Below are positions 1 through 7,247 of a stretch of DNA of 64,000 nucleotides, piece by piece. The stretch's first letter is position 1. The number at the start of each line of letters is the position of its first letter. Location of the stretch: NCBI RefSeq assembly GCF_900187395.1, contig NZ_FYEZ01000001.1, positions 1,116,001-1,180,000 on the forward strand, read 5' to 3'. The notes below the pieces were generated by a model that saw only the letters and a list, made by a program, of their open reading frames with translations, had not been told where the DNA came from and did no database searches. The stretch is from Kytococcus aerolatus. Its GTDB lineage: Bacteria; Actinomycetota; Actinomycetes; Actinomycetales; Dermatophilaceae. A program made the translations under genes and the position numbers.

Positions 1-1
1 G

Positions 2-439
2 CCCCCTGCGCTCCAGTGGGCCGGGGTGGCCCTCATCGCCGCCATCCCGTTCGTGGAGAGCTACTTCGGCTCCACGATCGGCGTCCTCACGGGCCTGAAC
101 CCCTCCGTGGCCGTCCCGGCGGCGATCGTCGGCAACGTGGTCTCCATGGTGATCATCGTGAGCCTGGCCGGGAAGGGGCGCGACCTCGCCACCGGTGGCA
201 GCACCCGAGGCGAGGAGGGTGGCCGCCACGCCCGCCTGCGCAGGGCGTTCAACCGGTGGGGCGTCCCCGGGGTGTCCCTGCTGGGCCAGACGATGCTGCC
301 GAGCCAGATCACCTCGGCCGCGATGGTGGGCTTCGGCGCCGACCGCCGAGCGGTCATCCTGTGGCAGTGCGTGAGCATCACCCTGTGGGGCGTGGCCTTC
401 GGTGCCCTGGCCGCCTCGGGCGTGGCCCTGCTGGGCTGA
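2..439 (+). CDS. Small multidrug-export-type membrane protein (5' end missing)
   Basis: The frame is open from the left edge, so the true start lies outside the window; 145 codons are visible. The visible part holds an N-terminal hydrophobic segment ending in the motif IPFVESYFGS, a second hydrophobic stretch (about residues 40-60 of the visible part), a basic cytoplasmic loop rich in Arg, then LLGQTMLPSQITSA and a final hydrophobic helix. The family of small integral membrane proteins annotated as small multidrug efflux proteins carries this PFVESYF plus PSQITSA pattern; its substrate is not well established. The gene ends 106 nt before the next start and is probably a separate transcription unit. 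An in-frame GTG at 26 exists but would cut into the first helix, so I treat the gene as truncated by the window. Confidence 0.75.
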   Translation, partial: PPALQWAGVALIAAIPFVESYFGSTIGVLTGLNPSVAVPAAIVGNVVSMVIIVSLAGKGRDLATGGSTRGEEGGRHARLRRAFNRWGVPGVSLLGQTMLPSQITSAAMVGFGADRRAVILWQCVSITLWGVAFGALAASGVALLG

Positions 440-545
440 GGAGGACGGGTCCCCACCGACAGCGGGGAAACGCTCCTCGCCCCGCCGGGCACGACAGGGC
501 ATGATGGGCGCGCACCGACCGCCCACCCGACCACGAGGAGTCCCC

Positions 546-1106
546 ATGAGCCTGGAGTCCGGACTGCACGCGCGCTTCTCGCAGGAGTTCACGGCCGTGG
601 CCGAGCAGGTCTCGGACTGGGACGCCCCCACGCCCGTGCCCGAGTGGCGCGCCCGGGACGTCGTGGAGCACCTCGTCGACTGGTACGAGTCCGTGCTGGA
701 GCACTGGGTCGACATGGACCTGCCCGACGTGGATCCGGTGGCCGACCCGCTGGCCGCCTGGCGGACGCGGGCGCAGGACGTGCAGGAGATCCTGGAGGAC
801 TCGGAGGTCTCCTCGATCGAGCTCTCCGACGGCCCCTTCGCCGGTCACACGATCCGGGAGATGACCGGCGAGCTGTACATCCCGGACGTGTACATGCACA
901 CCTGGGACCTCGCCCGGGCGGCGGGCGTGGCGCCGGAGATGGACCCCGAGTACGCCGAGCAGCTCCTGGAGGGGATGCAGCAGATCGAGGGGCGCCTGCG
1001 CCAGTCGGGGCAGTACGGGCCGGCGGTGCAGACCGACAGCGAGGACCCCGTGGTCCGGCTCGCGGCCTTCATCGGACGCGACCCGGAGTGGCACCCGCAG
1101 GCCTGA
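546..1106 (+). CDS. Maleylpyruvate isomerase-like / mycothiol-dependent DinB-fold protein
   Basis: A 186-residue protein of the DinB four-helix-bundle superfamily, in the actinobacterial TIGR03086-like branch related to mycothiol-dependent maleylpyruvate isomerase. The N-terminal helix pattern with PEW at about 32-34, followed by DVVEHLVDWY with His42, and a C-terminal YMHTWDLARA with His118, match the usual metal-binding His positions of this fold. The substrate cannot be told from sequence: family members are thiol-dependent S-transferases or isomerases acting in the cytoplasm. ATG 546 was chosen because ACGAGGAG sits about 6 nt upstream and because the longer reading frame upstream is arginine/proline-rich noise overlapping the previous gene. 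There is no obvious operon partner. Confidence 0.75.
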   Translation: MSLESGLHARFSQEFTAVAEQVSDWDAPTPVPEWRARDVVEHLVDWYESVLEHWVDMDLPDVDPVADPLAAWRTRAQDVQEILEDSEVSSIELSDGPFAGHTIREMTGELYIPDVYMHTWDLARAAGVAPEMDPEYAEQLLEGMQQIEGRLRQSGQYGPAVQTDSEDPVVRLAAFIGRDPEWHPQA

Positions 1107-1135
1107 CCCAACCGGGGCCTGTCCGGGCTAAGAGC

Positions 1136-1327
1136 TCAGCGACCGAGGAGGCGCGAGAGCAGGCCACCGGAGGGCTTGGCCTGGCGCGCTGCAGCCTGCT
1201 CGGCCGGGGTGTGCTGGCCGTTGCACCACTGGTCGGCGGGAACCGAGGCCTTCACCTGGTCGACGTGGTTGCCGCACCCCGCCCAGGTGGTCTTCTGGCA
1301 GATGGTGCAGGTGGTCGGACGGCACAT
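1136..1327 (-). CDS. Small Cys/His-rich protein, putative zinc-binding
   Basis: A 63-residue protein with Cys at 2, 7, 10, 18 and 35 and His at 21 and 39, arranged as CxxxxCxxC, CGNHV and WCNGQH, followed by a basic C-terminal tail ending SRLLGR. Short proteins of this design are widespread in actinobacteria without an assigned function; the Cys/His layout suggests a structural zinc site (inference). ATG 1327 was chosen over the in-frame ATG at 1342 because AAGGAGG stands 6 nt before it, and in that choice Cys2 is the second residue. It lies convergent to the DinB-like gene, 29 nt away. Confidence 0.7.
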   Translation of the reverse strand: MCRPTTCTICQKTTWAGCGNHVDQVKASVPADQWCNGQHTPAEQAAARQAKPSGGLLSRLLGR

Positions 1328-1361
1328 GGGGGCCTCCTTCATCGGGAACGTGACTGCACGA

Positions 1362-2037
1362 TCATACCCCCGGGGGTACCTGGGTAGGAGGTGTGCCCCC
1401 CCCGAGCACTGGAGCGCCCACCGCGCACCGGGCGCAGTGGCCGCTCCCGCGACAGGACCCCGACGGGGACCGTGGTTCGCCAGCCCTGACGGCGCAGGCG
1501 GGTCGCACCGGCGGTCGCGGCACCTCGTAGGGGATGGTCACGTCGGGGAGCTCCACCGTGCCGCACCCGTCGAGGACCCACTCGCCAGCGGGCTTCACGG
1601 AGACCTCGTCGTCGACCACGGAGAAGTCCTTGAGCTGCAGGAAGTCCGTGAAGTAGGCGGTCTCCCCGGGGGGGGGAGATGATGCCGTCGGCGGCGTCGC
1701 CCTCGTTCTCGGCGAGGAAGGCATAGGGGTCGATCCGACCCGCAGCACCGTGGGCGTCGAGAGAGGAGAACGGCGCGGCCAGGAGCTGATCGTCCGTCTC
1801 CTCGAGCACGATGTCCTCCGCGGAACCGTTGTGGATGCCCACGTTGAAGATCAGGAAGTCGTGGTCGTGCCACGGGGTGGTGTCATCACTGCGGTCGTCG
1901 TTGTCGATGTGCATCGTGGCGTCCACGACCACACCGGAGCAGGCCTCGGCCTCCGGCGCAGTGGCAGCCGGCGCACCGGCGATCAGACCAGCGGCCGCAA
2001 CGACCTCGGCCACGGTCAGTCCAGGAAAACACATCAT
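1362..2037 (-). pseudogene. Secreted hypothetical protein broken by a frameshift at a nine-base homopolymer
   Basis: Translation from 2037 gives a hydrophobic leader (about residues 1-25, ending in APAA), then an acidic extracellular-looking domain rich in Asp (HIDNDD, WHDHDFLIF, DAHGAAGRIDPYAF). The sensible protein pattern stops at residue ~121 and resumes in the neighbouring frame with ETAYFTDFLQLKDF and PAGEWVLDGCGTVELPDVTIPY. The switch falls at a run of nine G on the plus strand (1668-1676), C9 in the gene. After residue PYEVP the sequence becomes Arg/Pro-rich and no longer looks constrained in either frame, so the original C-terminus may also be lost. GAGGGA lies just before the ATG ATG start. 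It may be a true pseudogene, a phase-variable gene or a sequencing error in the homopolymer. I do not recognise the family. Confidence 0.55.
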
Positions 2038-2200
2038 GGTTTTCCCTCACACCGAAAACGTCCCCACATCGCCCCGCCAACCCCGGGACCCGACGATCGA
2101 CCCCCTGCAGAAAACGGCCCTCCCCCGCTGGGAAGATAACGCGCCCCGTGCCCGCGCATCCGCAGGGAGCGGCAGCATCGCCACAGGAATGAGAGAACGA

Positions 2201-2230
2201 CGGTGGCGGGTGCCCAGGCACCCGCCACCG
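2201..2230 (-). terminator. Intrinsic-type hairpin downstream of the ctlX-like gene
   Basis: A perfect 14-bp inverted repeat (2201-2214 with 2217-2230) with a 2-nt spacer lies 21 nt past the stop of the hydrolase gene on the minus strand. It is followed on that strand by TCGTTCTCTC, a weak T-rich tail. Position and symmetry support a transcription terminator. Confidence 0.75.
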
Positions 2231-2250
2231 CCGTCTCGAACCAGCCAGCC

Positions 2251-3273
2251 TCAGCCCCGCGGCGCCGTCAGCCCGTCGAGCGTCGTCGGGTGCTCGTCGA
2301 TGGCCTCGACGGCGGCGGTGAACTCGCGCTCCACGTCCCGGCGCTTGTCCAGGTGCACCCCGGCGATCATGCAGCGCACCGACCCACCGGCCAGTTCGAT
2401 GGTCGGGATGTCCACCGCCACGATCCGGCAGGACTCCTCGATCGCCGCCACCTGGGCGTCGGTCAGCGAGCGACGCGCCCGCGCCGACATCGCCATGATC
2501 CGCTGCGGGCGACCGTCCACGTCCCGCCCCATGAGCTCGATGCAGTTGCCGGCGAACTCGCGCACCTGCTCCTCGGTGATCTCCACGATCCGTCGCCCGT
2601 TCACGGTGAGGCGCTCCCCCACCGCCCAGCGGCGCTTCTCGTCCTTGATCATGTCCAGCGCGAAGAGGGCGACGTCCGTGCCGATCGTGGCCAGGACATT
2701 GGTGTGGTAGACGGGCACCCCGTCGGAGTCGATGGCGTCGAAGGCCATCGGCTCGTAGTTGAAGTCCGCGCAGAAGCGCTCCAGCACCATCTCGTCGGCC
2801 CGGTGGCTGCGCGCCGTGTAGGCCACACGCGAGACGTGGTCGAGCACCATCGCGCCGGTGCCCTCGAGGAAGATGCCGTCCGGCTCCAGCCCGGAGTAGT
2901 CCACGATCGTCTGCACCCGGTAGGTGTTCTTCAGCATCTCCAGCACGTCCGCGCGCCGCTCCAGGCGGCGGTTGGAGGCGTACATCGGGTACACCGCCAC
3001 GTACCCACCGGCGTGGGTGGACACCCAGTTGTTCGGGAAGACGCTGTCCGGGCGCGTCAGCTCGTCGTCCTCGAAGACGTGCACGGTCACCCCGGCCTCC
3101 CGGAGGGCCTCGGCCAGGGCGTCCATCTCGGCCAGGGCCTGCTGCGAGACCTCGGCCTGGCTCTTGCCGTCGGTCACCTCGGACTGGAAGGCGTTGTCGG
3201 CGGCCGTCGACGGGTTGGGGGTGAAGTTGAGGGCGCGGATCAGGATGACGCTGGAGGGGGACTGAACGCTCAT
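2251..3273 (-). CDS. ctlX: CtlX-like amidinotransferase-superfamily hydrolase (dimethylargininase/citrulline-hydrolase type)
   Basis: A 340-residue guanidino-group-modifying enzyme of the five-bladed pentein fold. Visible family features are PNNWVSTH at about 80-87 (substrate-binding Asp/Asn loop), the central HTNVLATIG stretch with its His, and the catalytic Cys301 in SVRCMIAG near the C-terminus. Relatives hydrolyse arginine, methylarginines or citrulline-like substrates to a ureido or amino product in the cytoplasm; the CtlX name comes from citrulline utilisation. Which substrate is used here cannot be fixed from sequence. ATG 3273 was selected because the longer frame upstream is arginine/glycine noise. 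It is a single-gene unit with its own hairpin terminator, and its upstream neighbour is the degraded phosphoketolase. Confidence 0.82.
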   Translation of the reverse strand: MSVQSPSSVILIRALNFTPNPSTAADNAFQSEVTDGKSQAEVSQQALAEMDALAEALREAGVTVHVFEDDELTRPDSVFPNNWVSTHAGGYVAVYPMYASNRRLERRADVLEMLKNTYRVQTIVDYSGLEPDGIFLEGTGAMVLDHVSRVAYTARSHRADEMVLERFCADFNYEPMAFDAIDSDGVPVYHTNVLATIGTDVALFALDMIKDEKRRWAVGERLTVNGRRIVEITEEQVREFAGNCIELMGRDVDGRPQRIMAMSARARRSLTDAQVAAIEESCRIVAVDIPTIELAGGSVRCMIAGVHLDKRRDVEREFTAAVEAIDEHPTTLDGLTAPRG

Positions 3274-3326
3274 GGGCCGCAACCTACCGGCCAGCGGGCG
3301 TCCACCCCAGCCCGCTGGCCGCCGGC

Positions 3327-4420
3327 TCAGTCGTTGTCCCCGCCGGTGTCGTCGAGCCGCACGCCCGCCGCCTCGTCCTGGTCGTCCGACCACTGCCACT
3401 CGGCGATCTCCGGCAGGTCCGTGCCGTGCTCGAAGGCGTCGTCGTGGTGCCCTCCTCGACGTACCCGCGGACGTGGAAGTCCTAGCCGGTGTCGTTCTTG
3501 TAGACCAGCCGGTGGATGAGCCAGGGGTAGCCGTGGCAGGCGAAGACCACCGGCACGCCCTCGAGGAACATCGCTCGGAAGCGTGCCGCCGAGAGCCCGT
3601 GCGGGTGCTGCGACTCGTCCTGCAGGCGCATCAGGTCCACCACGTTCACCACGCGCACCCGCAGCCCGGGCGCCTCCCACTTGAAGGCGGCGATCATGTC
3701 CAGCGCCTCGTCGAGCACGGCGGCGAAGCGCTGGTGGATGCTCAGCGGGTCCTCGTCGTCGAAGCCGGCCGTGAAGAACGGTGGCGTGTGTCCGTAGCCG
3801 CGCATCAGGGCGGCCAGCTCGGTCTCCGGGATGCGCGCGAGCACCGTCGGGTTGGCGATCTTGTACCCGTTGAGGTGCAGGATCGGCAGGACGGCGCCAT
3901 CGGTGAGCGGGTTGAGCCACTTGGTGGAGTGCCAGGCAGTAGTCCAGCTCGCCGCCCTCGTGGATGGAGCCGGGCACCTCCGGGGCCACGTGCGACGGGA
4001 TGCCCCCGGGGAAGCTGAACTGCTTGAAGAGCCGCTGCATGCCGGCCTCGTCCTGCCCGACGCCCGGGTAGGTCTCGCTCCAGGTGCCCTCCAGGTAGCT
4101 CGCGGCCACGAGGCCGGGGCCGCCGTGACCGGGGCCGGTGACGTGGAAGGCATCGAGCTCGCGCTGGCGGATGGCGCGGTTGGCGTGCGCGTAGAGGAAG
4201 GTCAGGCCGGGTGTGGTGCCCCAGTGGCCGAGCAGGCGGCGCTTCACGTGGTCGGCGTGGAGCTCCTCACGGAGCAGCGGGTTCTCCAGCAGGTAGATCT
4301 GGCCGACGGAGAGGTAGTTGGCTGCCCGCCACCACCCGTGGAGACGCTCGGCCTCCTCGGCGGTCAGCGGCTCGGCGGTCCGGGTGGTCCAGTCGGGGCG
4401 GTCAGCGGGGCAGTGGTCAT
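3327..4420 (-). pseudogene. xfp: Degraded xylulose-5-phosphate/fructose-6-phosphate phosphoketolase
   Basis: Unmistakable phosphoketolase blocks appear in order on the minus strand but in different frames: [59 protein letters not shown], then [19 protein letters not shown], and finally [10 protein letters not shown] and [13 protein letters not shown]. The start ATG 4420 has GAGGAG upstream, but a frameshift follows within about ten codons. After GGELDYCL roughly 35 residues are missing, including the VGDGEAETG thiamine-diphosphate motif of the family. After about 3690 some 300 further residues of the central region are missing. A stop at 3482 interrupts the C-terminal part, with the tail continuing in another frame to 3327. 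Only ~1.1 kb of a normal ~2.4 kb gene remains. It cannot encode an active enzyme. Confidence 0.9.
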
Positions 4421-4536
4421 GGCGACTCCTCGTGCCGGGCGTGGACCCGGGTCTCCGGGCGCGTTCCGCTCCCCACGGTAGTGGCGGGCGTCCGTCCCGT
4501 CAGGTCGTCGCGCGCCTCCGCTGGCGCTCGCCACCG

Positions 4537-5277
4537 TCAGCCCTCGGCGGGGAGCTCCCGCAGGACGACCCAGGCAGCCCCGGCGAGCAGGACGGCCTGG
4601 AGGGCACGACCCGCGACCGAGGCCCACGAGTCGTCCGCCTCGGCGTCGACCCCGACGGCCACCGCCGGGACGAGCAGCCCCTGGAGGAAGGACCACCCGG
4701 TGCCGAGGGCAGCCACCACCATCGGGACCAGCGCGAGCAGCGCGAGGGCCACGGCGACACCGCCGGTCCCACCCCAGCGCTGACCGACGAGAGCGACGAG
4801 GGCGAAGAGCACCACGACCGCCAGGCAGCTCACCAGGGTCATGGCCGCCTGGAGGGCCAGCGGGGTGCTGGTGGGCTCGACGCGGGCCCGCTGGACCACG
4901 GCCAGCACCGCCAGGGCCACCGCACCCACGAGCAGCCCGAGCACCAGCTCGGCGGCGAGGAGCGACCTCCCGACCTGGGACCGGGTGGCGCCGACCCGCA
5001 GGGCGGGACGTGCCCGGCGGGCCAGGTCGGCGGCGCCCACGACCCCGGCGAGGCCGAGCACTCCCAGGGGCGCCAGCCACCAGAGCACCCCGCCGCGCAG
5101 GACGGTGCCGAAGCTGTCGACCTCGACCGCGAACCCACCGGCGGACCCGGCGCCGGGCCAGACCATCCACCCGCCCACCACGAGGGACAGCAGGAGCCCG
5201 GCCAGCAGCACCAGGCGGAGCTCCCGGGCGGTGGACCACAGCATCGAGAGGGCGAGCGAGGAACGGTGGGCGCTCAC
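4537..5277 (-). CDS. ABC-transporter-associated multi-spanning membrane protein (second permease)
   Basis: A 246-residue protein with a basic N-terminus and about six hydrophobic segments (for example LVLLAGLLLSLVVGGWM and LVLGLLVGAVALAVLAVV). It has no recognised enzymatic motif. The segment ADLARRARPALRVGATRSQVGRSL resembles the corresponding RAGATRGQVALGH stretch in the gene before it, suggesting a paralogous pair forming one transporter. Its GTG start (5277) overlaps the stop of the upstream permease as GTGA, so translation is probably coupled. It is the last gene of the gntR-ABC-permease-permease operon. Its role would be export of, or immunity to, a membrane-active compound in the YtrA-like pattern (inference). 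Confidence 0.7.
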   Translation of the reverse strand: MSAHRSSLALSMLWSTARELRLVLLAGLLLSLVVGGWMVWPGAGSAGGFAVEVDSFGTVLRGGVLWWLAPLGVLGLAGVVGAADLARRARPALRVGATRSQVGRSLLAAELVLGLLVGAVALAVLAVVQRARVEPTSTPLALQAAMTLVSCLAVVVLFALVALVGQRWGGTGGVAVALALLALVPMVVAALGTGWSFLQGLLVPAVAVGVDAEADDSWASVAGRALQAVLLAGAAWVVLRELPAEG

Positions 5278-5969
5278 GCGCGGAACCTGCCCATCACCGC
5301 GCGGTGGATGACGAGCAGGGCCGCCAGCCGCAGGGCCTCCCACAGCAGCTCGCCACCCGCGGTGAGCCGGGGCTCCCCCACCACGTGGGGGACGGTGGTC
5401 GTGAGCGACGGGAGCACGGCGCGCACCAGGGTCCCCGAGAAGCCGGAGAGCACCGAGTCCAGCAGCAGGAGCACCACCGCCAGGGAGATCCCGCTCCCGG
5501 CGCCCCACCCGGCCCAGCTCACGGCGACGAGGCCGAGGAAGACGGTGAAGACCAGCACACCGAGGGCGTCGGTGAGCACACCCACGACCGGGAGGGCCGC
5601 CGGCACCTGTTCCTCCGTCGGCCGGAACGCGTCCGAGGCCCAGCCCTGGAGGGTCGTCAGGGCGAGCAGCACCAGCCCCACGGAGAACCAGACGAGCCAG
5701 TGACCGAGGGCCACCTGCCCGCGGGTCGCCCCCGCCCGCAGCATCGGTCGCGTCAGCGAGGAGATGGAGCGGACCGGCTGGACGACGCAGCCGACGGAGA
5801 GCACGAGGAAGAGCAGGATGGACGGGCCCTCGAGCGCCTTTCCCAGACCACCCGTCGACGGGGTGAGCAGCGCGACCAGCCCGAAGAGGGCGACGACCGG
5901 GAGCAGCATGAGCACGGCGAGACCGACGTCCGTCCAGGTCCGGCGCAGCAGGACCGCCGTCGCCCTCAT
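5274..5969 (-). CDS. ABC-transporter permease-like membrane protein (first permease)
   Basis: A 231-residue protein with about six predicted helices: an N-terminal TDVGLAVLMLLPVVALFGLV, then ILLFLVLSVGCVV, WLVWFSVGLVLLALTTL, a long FTVFLGLVAVSWAGWG region, LAVVLLLLDSVLSGF and a C-terminal helix. A cytoplasmic loop carries RPMLRAGATRGQVALGH, shared with the next gene. It overlaps the ATPase gene by 4 nt (ATGA type, 5966-5969) and the next permease by 4 nt, so the three are translationally coupled. It likely forms the membrane part of the transporter with the ATPase; the substrate is unknown. Confidence 0.7.
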   Translation of the reverse strand: MRATAVLLRRTWTDVGLAVLMLLPVVALFGLVALLTPSTGGLGKALEGPSILLFLVLSVGCVVQPVRSISSLTRPMLRAGATRGQVALGHWLVWFSVGLVLLALTTLQGWASDAFRPTEEQVPAALPVVGVLTDALGVLVFTVFLGLVAVSWAGWGAGSGISLAVVLLLLDSVLSGFSGTLVRAVLPSLTTTVPHVVGEPRLTAGGELLWEALRLAALLVIHRAVMGRFRA

Positions 5970-6721
5970 CGCGCCTCCTCGGTGAGGGCCTCGAGCACGT
6001 CGGTCAGCGAGGCCAGGCGGCCCCGGGAGTGCCGCTCGCGCAGCTCGTCGGCGGACCCGGTGGCGAGCACACGGCCCCGGTGGAGGACGACGACGTCCTC
6101 GAGCACGTCCTCCACCTCGTCGAGCAGGTGGCTGGAGACGATGATCGTCCGCGGCCGGCGGACGTACTCCTCGAGGAGCACCCGCCCGAACCGACGGCGC
6201 GAGACCGCGTCCATGCCCAGGTGCACCTCGTCGAGGATCGTGACCTCGGCCTGGGCGGCGAGCGCCAGCGCACCGCGGAAGGCGGCCGCCTGGCCGGTGG
6301 AGAGCCGGTTGGGCCGCGGGCCGGGCTCGGCGCCGATCCGCGCCGTGAGGTCCTGGAAGAGGTCCCGGTCGAAGTCCGGGCGCAGCGACTCCATGAGGTC
6401 GAGGGTGACCCGCACGGGCTGGTCACCGACCTCGGGTCCGCTGGTGCCTGCCAGGACCACCCTGGAGGTGCGCCCGGCGTCCTCCCAGACCGGAGCGCCG
6501 TCCACGAGGACCCGCCCGTCGCGGGGACGCTCCCACGCGGCGATGCAGCGGGCCAGCGTGCTCTTGCCCGCGCCGTTGCGCCCGACGAGGCCGGTGATGA
6601 CGCCGGGGCGGAAGGTGACGTCCACCCCGTCGAGGGCGGTGGTGCCGTCGTAGCGGCAGGTGACGCCCTCGCACCTCACCTCCCAGCCCCCACGGCCTGT
6701 CGATGGTCTTCCGGTGGTCAT
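5966..6721 (-). CDS. ABC transporter ATP-binding protein
   Basis: A 251-residue nucleotide-binding domain. Visible motifs are Walker A GRNGAGKST (47-55), a shortened signature LSTGQ (140-144), Walker B ending in TILDEV with Asp164-Glu165, and the H-loop SSHLLDE near residue 195. The Q-loop region is divergent, as in YtrB/BcrA-like exporters. It energises transport by the two following membrane proteins. Its start overlaps the stop of the gntR gene by 4 nt (ATGA), placing it second in the operon and linking its expression to that repressor. The ATG start has no strong Shine-Dalgarno of its own, consistent with coupling. Confidence 0.88.
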   Translation of the reverse strand: MTTGRPSTGRGGWEVRCEGVTCRYDGTTALDGVDVTFRPGVITGLVGRNGAGKSTLARCIAAWERPRDGRVLVDGAPVWEDAGRTSRVVLAGTSGPEVGDQPVRVTLDLMESLRPDFDRDLFQDLTARIGAEPGPRPNRLSTGQAAAFRGALALAAQAEVTILDEVHLGMDAVSRRRFGRVLLEEYVRRPRTIIVSSHLLDEVEDVLEDVVVLHRGRVLATGSADELRERHSRGRLASLTDVLEALTEEAR

Positions 6722-7125
6722 GCGTCCCCCTCGGTGGGTCGGTGGGTGGGTGGCTCCCCGGGCTGGGTGCCGGTGCTCGTCAGGTGCTCGGCGATCTCCT
6801 CGCGGGTGATGCCGAGCGCGGCGGCCTCCGCGACGACCGGGGCGAGGACCTCGTCCCAGAAGCGCTCCCTCCGGTCGGCGACGAGGACGGCGCGGGCGCC
6901 GTGGGTGACGAACATGCCCACCCCTCGCCGCTTCTCGAGCAGGCCCTCGGCGGCGAGGATCGCCAGCCCCTTGGCGGCGGTGGCCGGGTTGATGCGGTGC
7001 GTGGTGGCGAACTGGGTGGTCGACATGACCTGCTCCCCCTCGGCGAGCGCCCCGGAGGCGATGTCGCGGCGGAGGCGCTCCGCGATCTGCCGGTAGATCG
7101 GGGTGCGGTCGTCGAACGGCTCCAC
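6718..7125 (-). CDS. GntR-family (YtrA-like) transcriptional regulator
   Basis: A 135-residue protein: a winged helix-turn-helix (about residues 8-75: PIYRQIAERLRRDIASGAL, then TTHRINPATAAKGLAIL and KRRGVGMFV) plus a short helical C-terminus, the architecture of the small YtrA subfamily, which has no large effector domain. GTG 7125 was chosen because GGAGGAGG lies 6 nt upstream and because it puts the gene downstream of the inverted repeat at 7147-7184. YtrA regulators usually repress their own ABC-transporter operon and are relieved by cell-envelope stress or antimicrobials; here the operon layout and the operator-like repeat support autoregulation. Confidence 0.87.
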   Translation of the reverse strand: MEPFDDRTPIYRQIAERLRRDIASGALAEGEQVMSTTQFATTHRINPATAAKGLAILAAEGLLEKRRGVGMFVTHGARAVLVADRRERFWDEVLAPVVAEAAALGITREEIAEHLTSTGTQPGEPPTHRPTEGDA

Positions 7126-7146
7126 GTGCGACCTCCTCCCGATCAC

Positions 7147-7184
7147 CCCCTGTGGTTCATTGCTTGAGTAATGAACCACAGGGG
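7147..7184 (-). promoter_or_regulatory. Perfect 15-bp inverted repeat upstream of gntR, putative operator
   Basis: CCCCTGTGGTTCATT at 7147-7161 is exactly complementary to 7170-7184, with an 8-nt spacer. It ends 22 nt before the GTG start of the GntR regulator. Full-length symmetry with AT-rich inner halves and its place in the gntR leader argue for an operator bound by the regulator dimer. It is also upstream of the divergent hydroxy-acid dehydrogenase, so it might act on both. Confidence 0.75.
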
Positions 7185-7247
7185 CTCGCGGGCTGTCAAG
7201 CACACCCCGCGGGGCCGCGCCCCGACACGCACCCCACCCGGGCTAGC

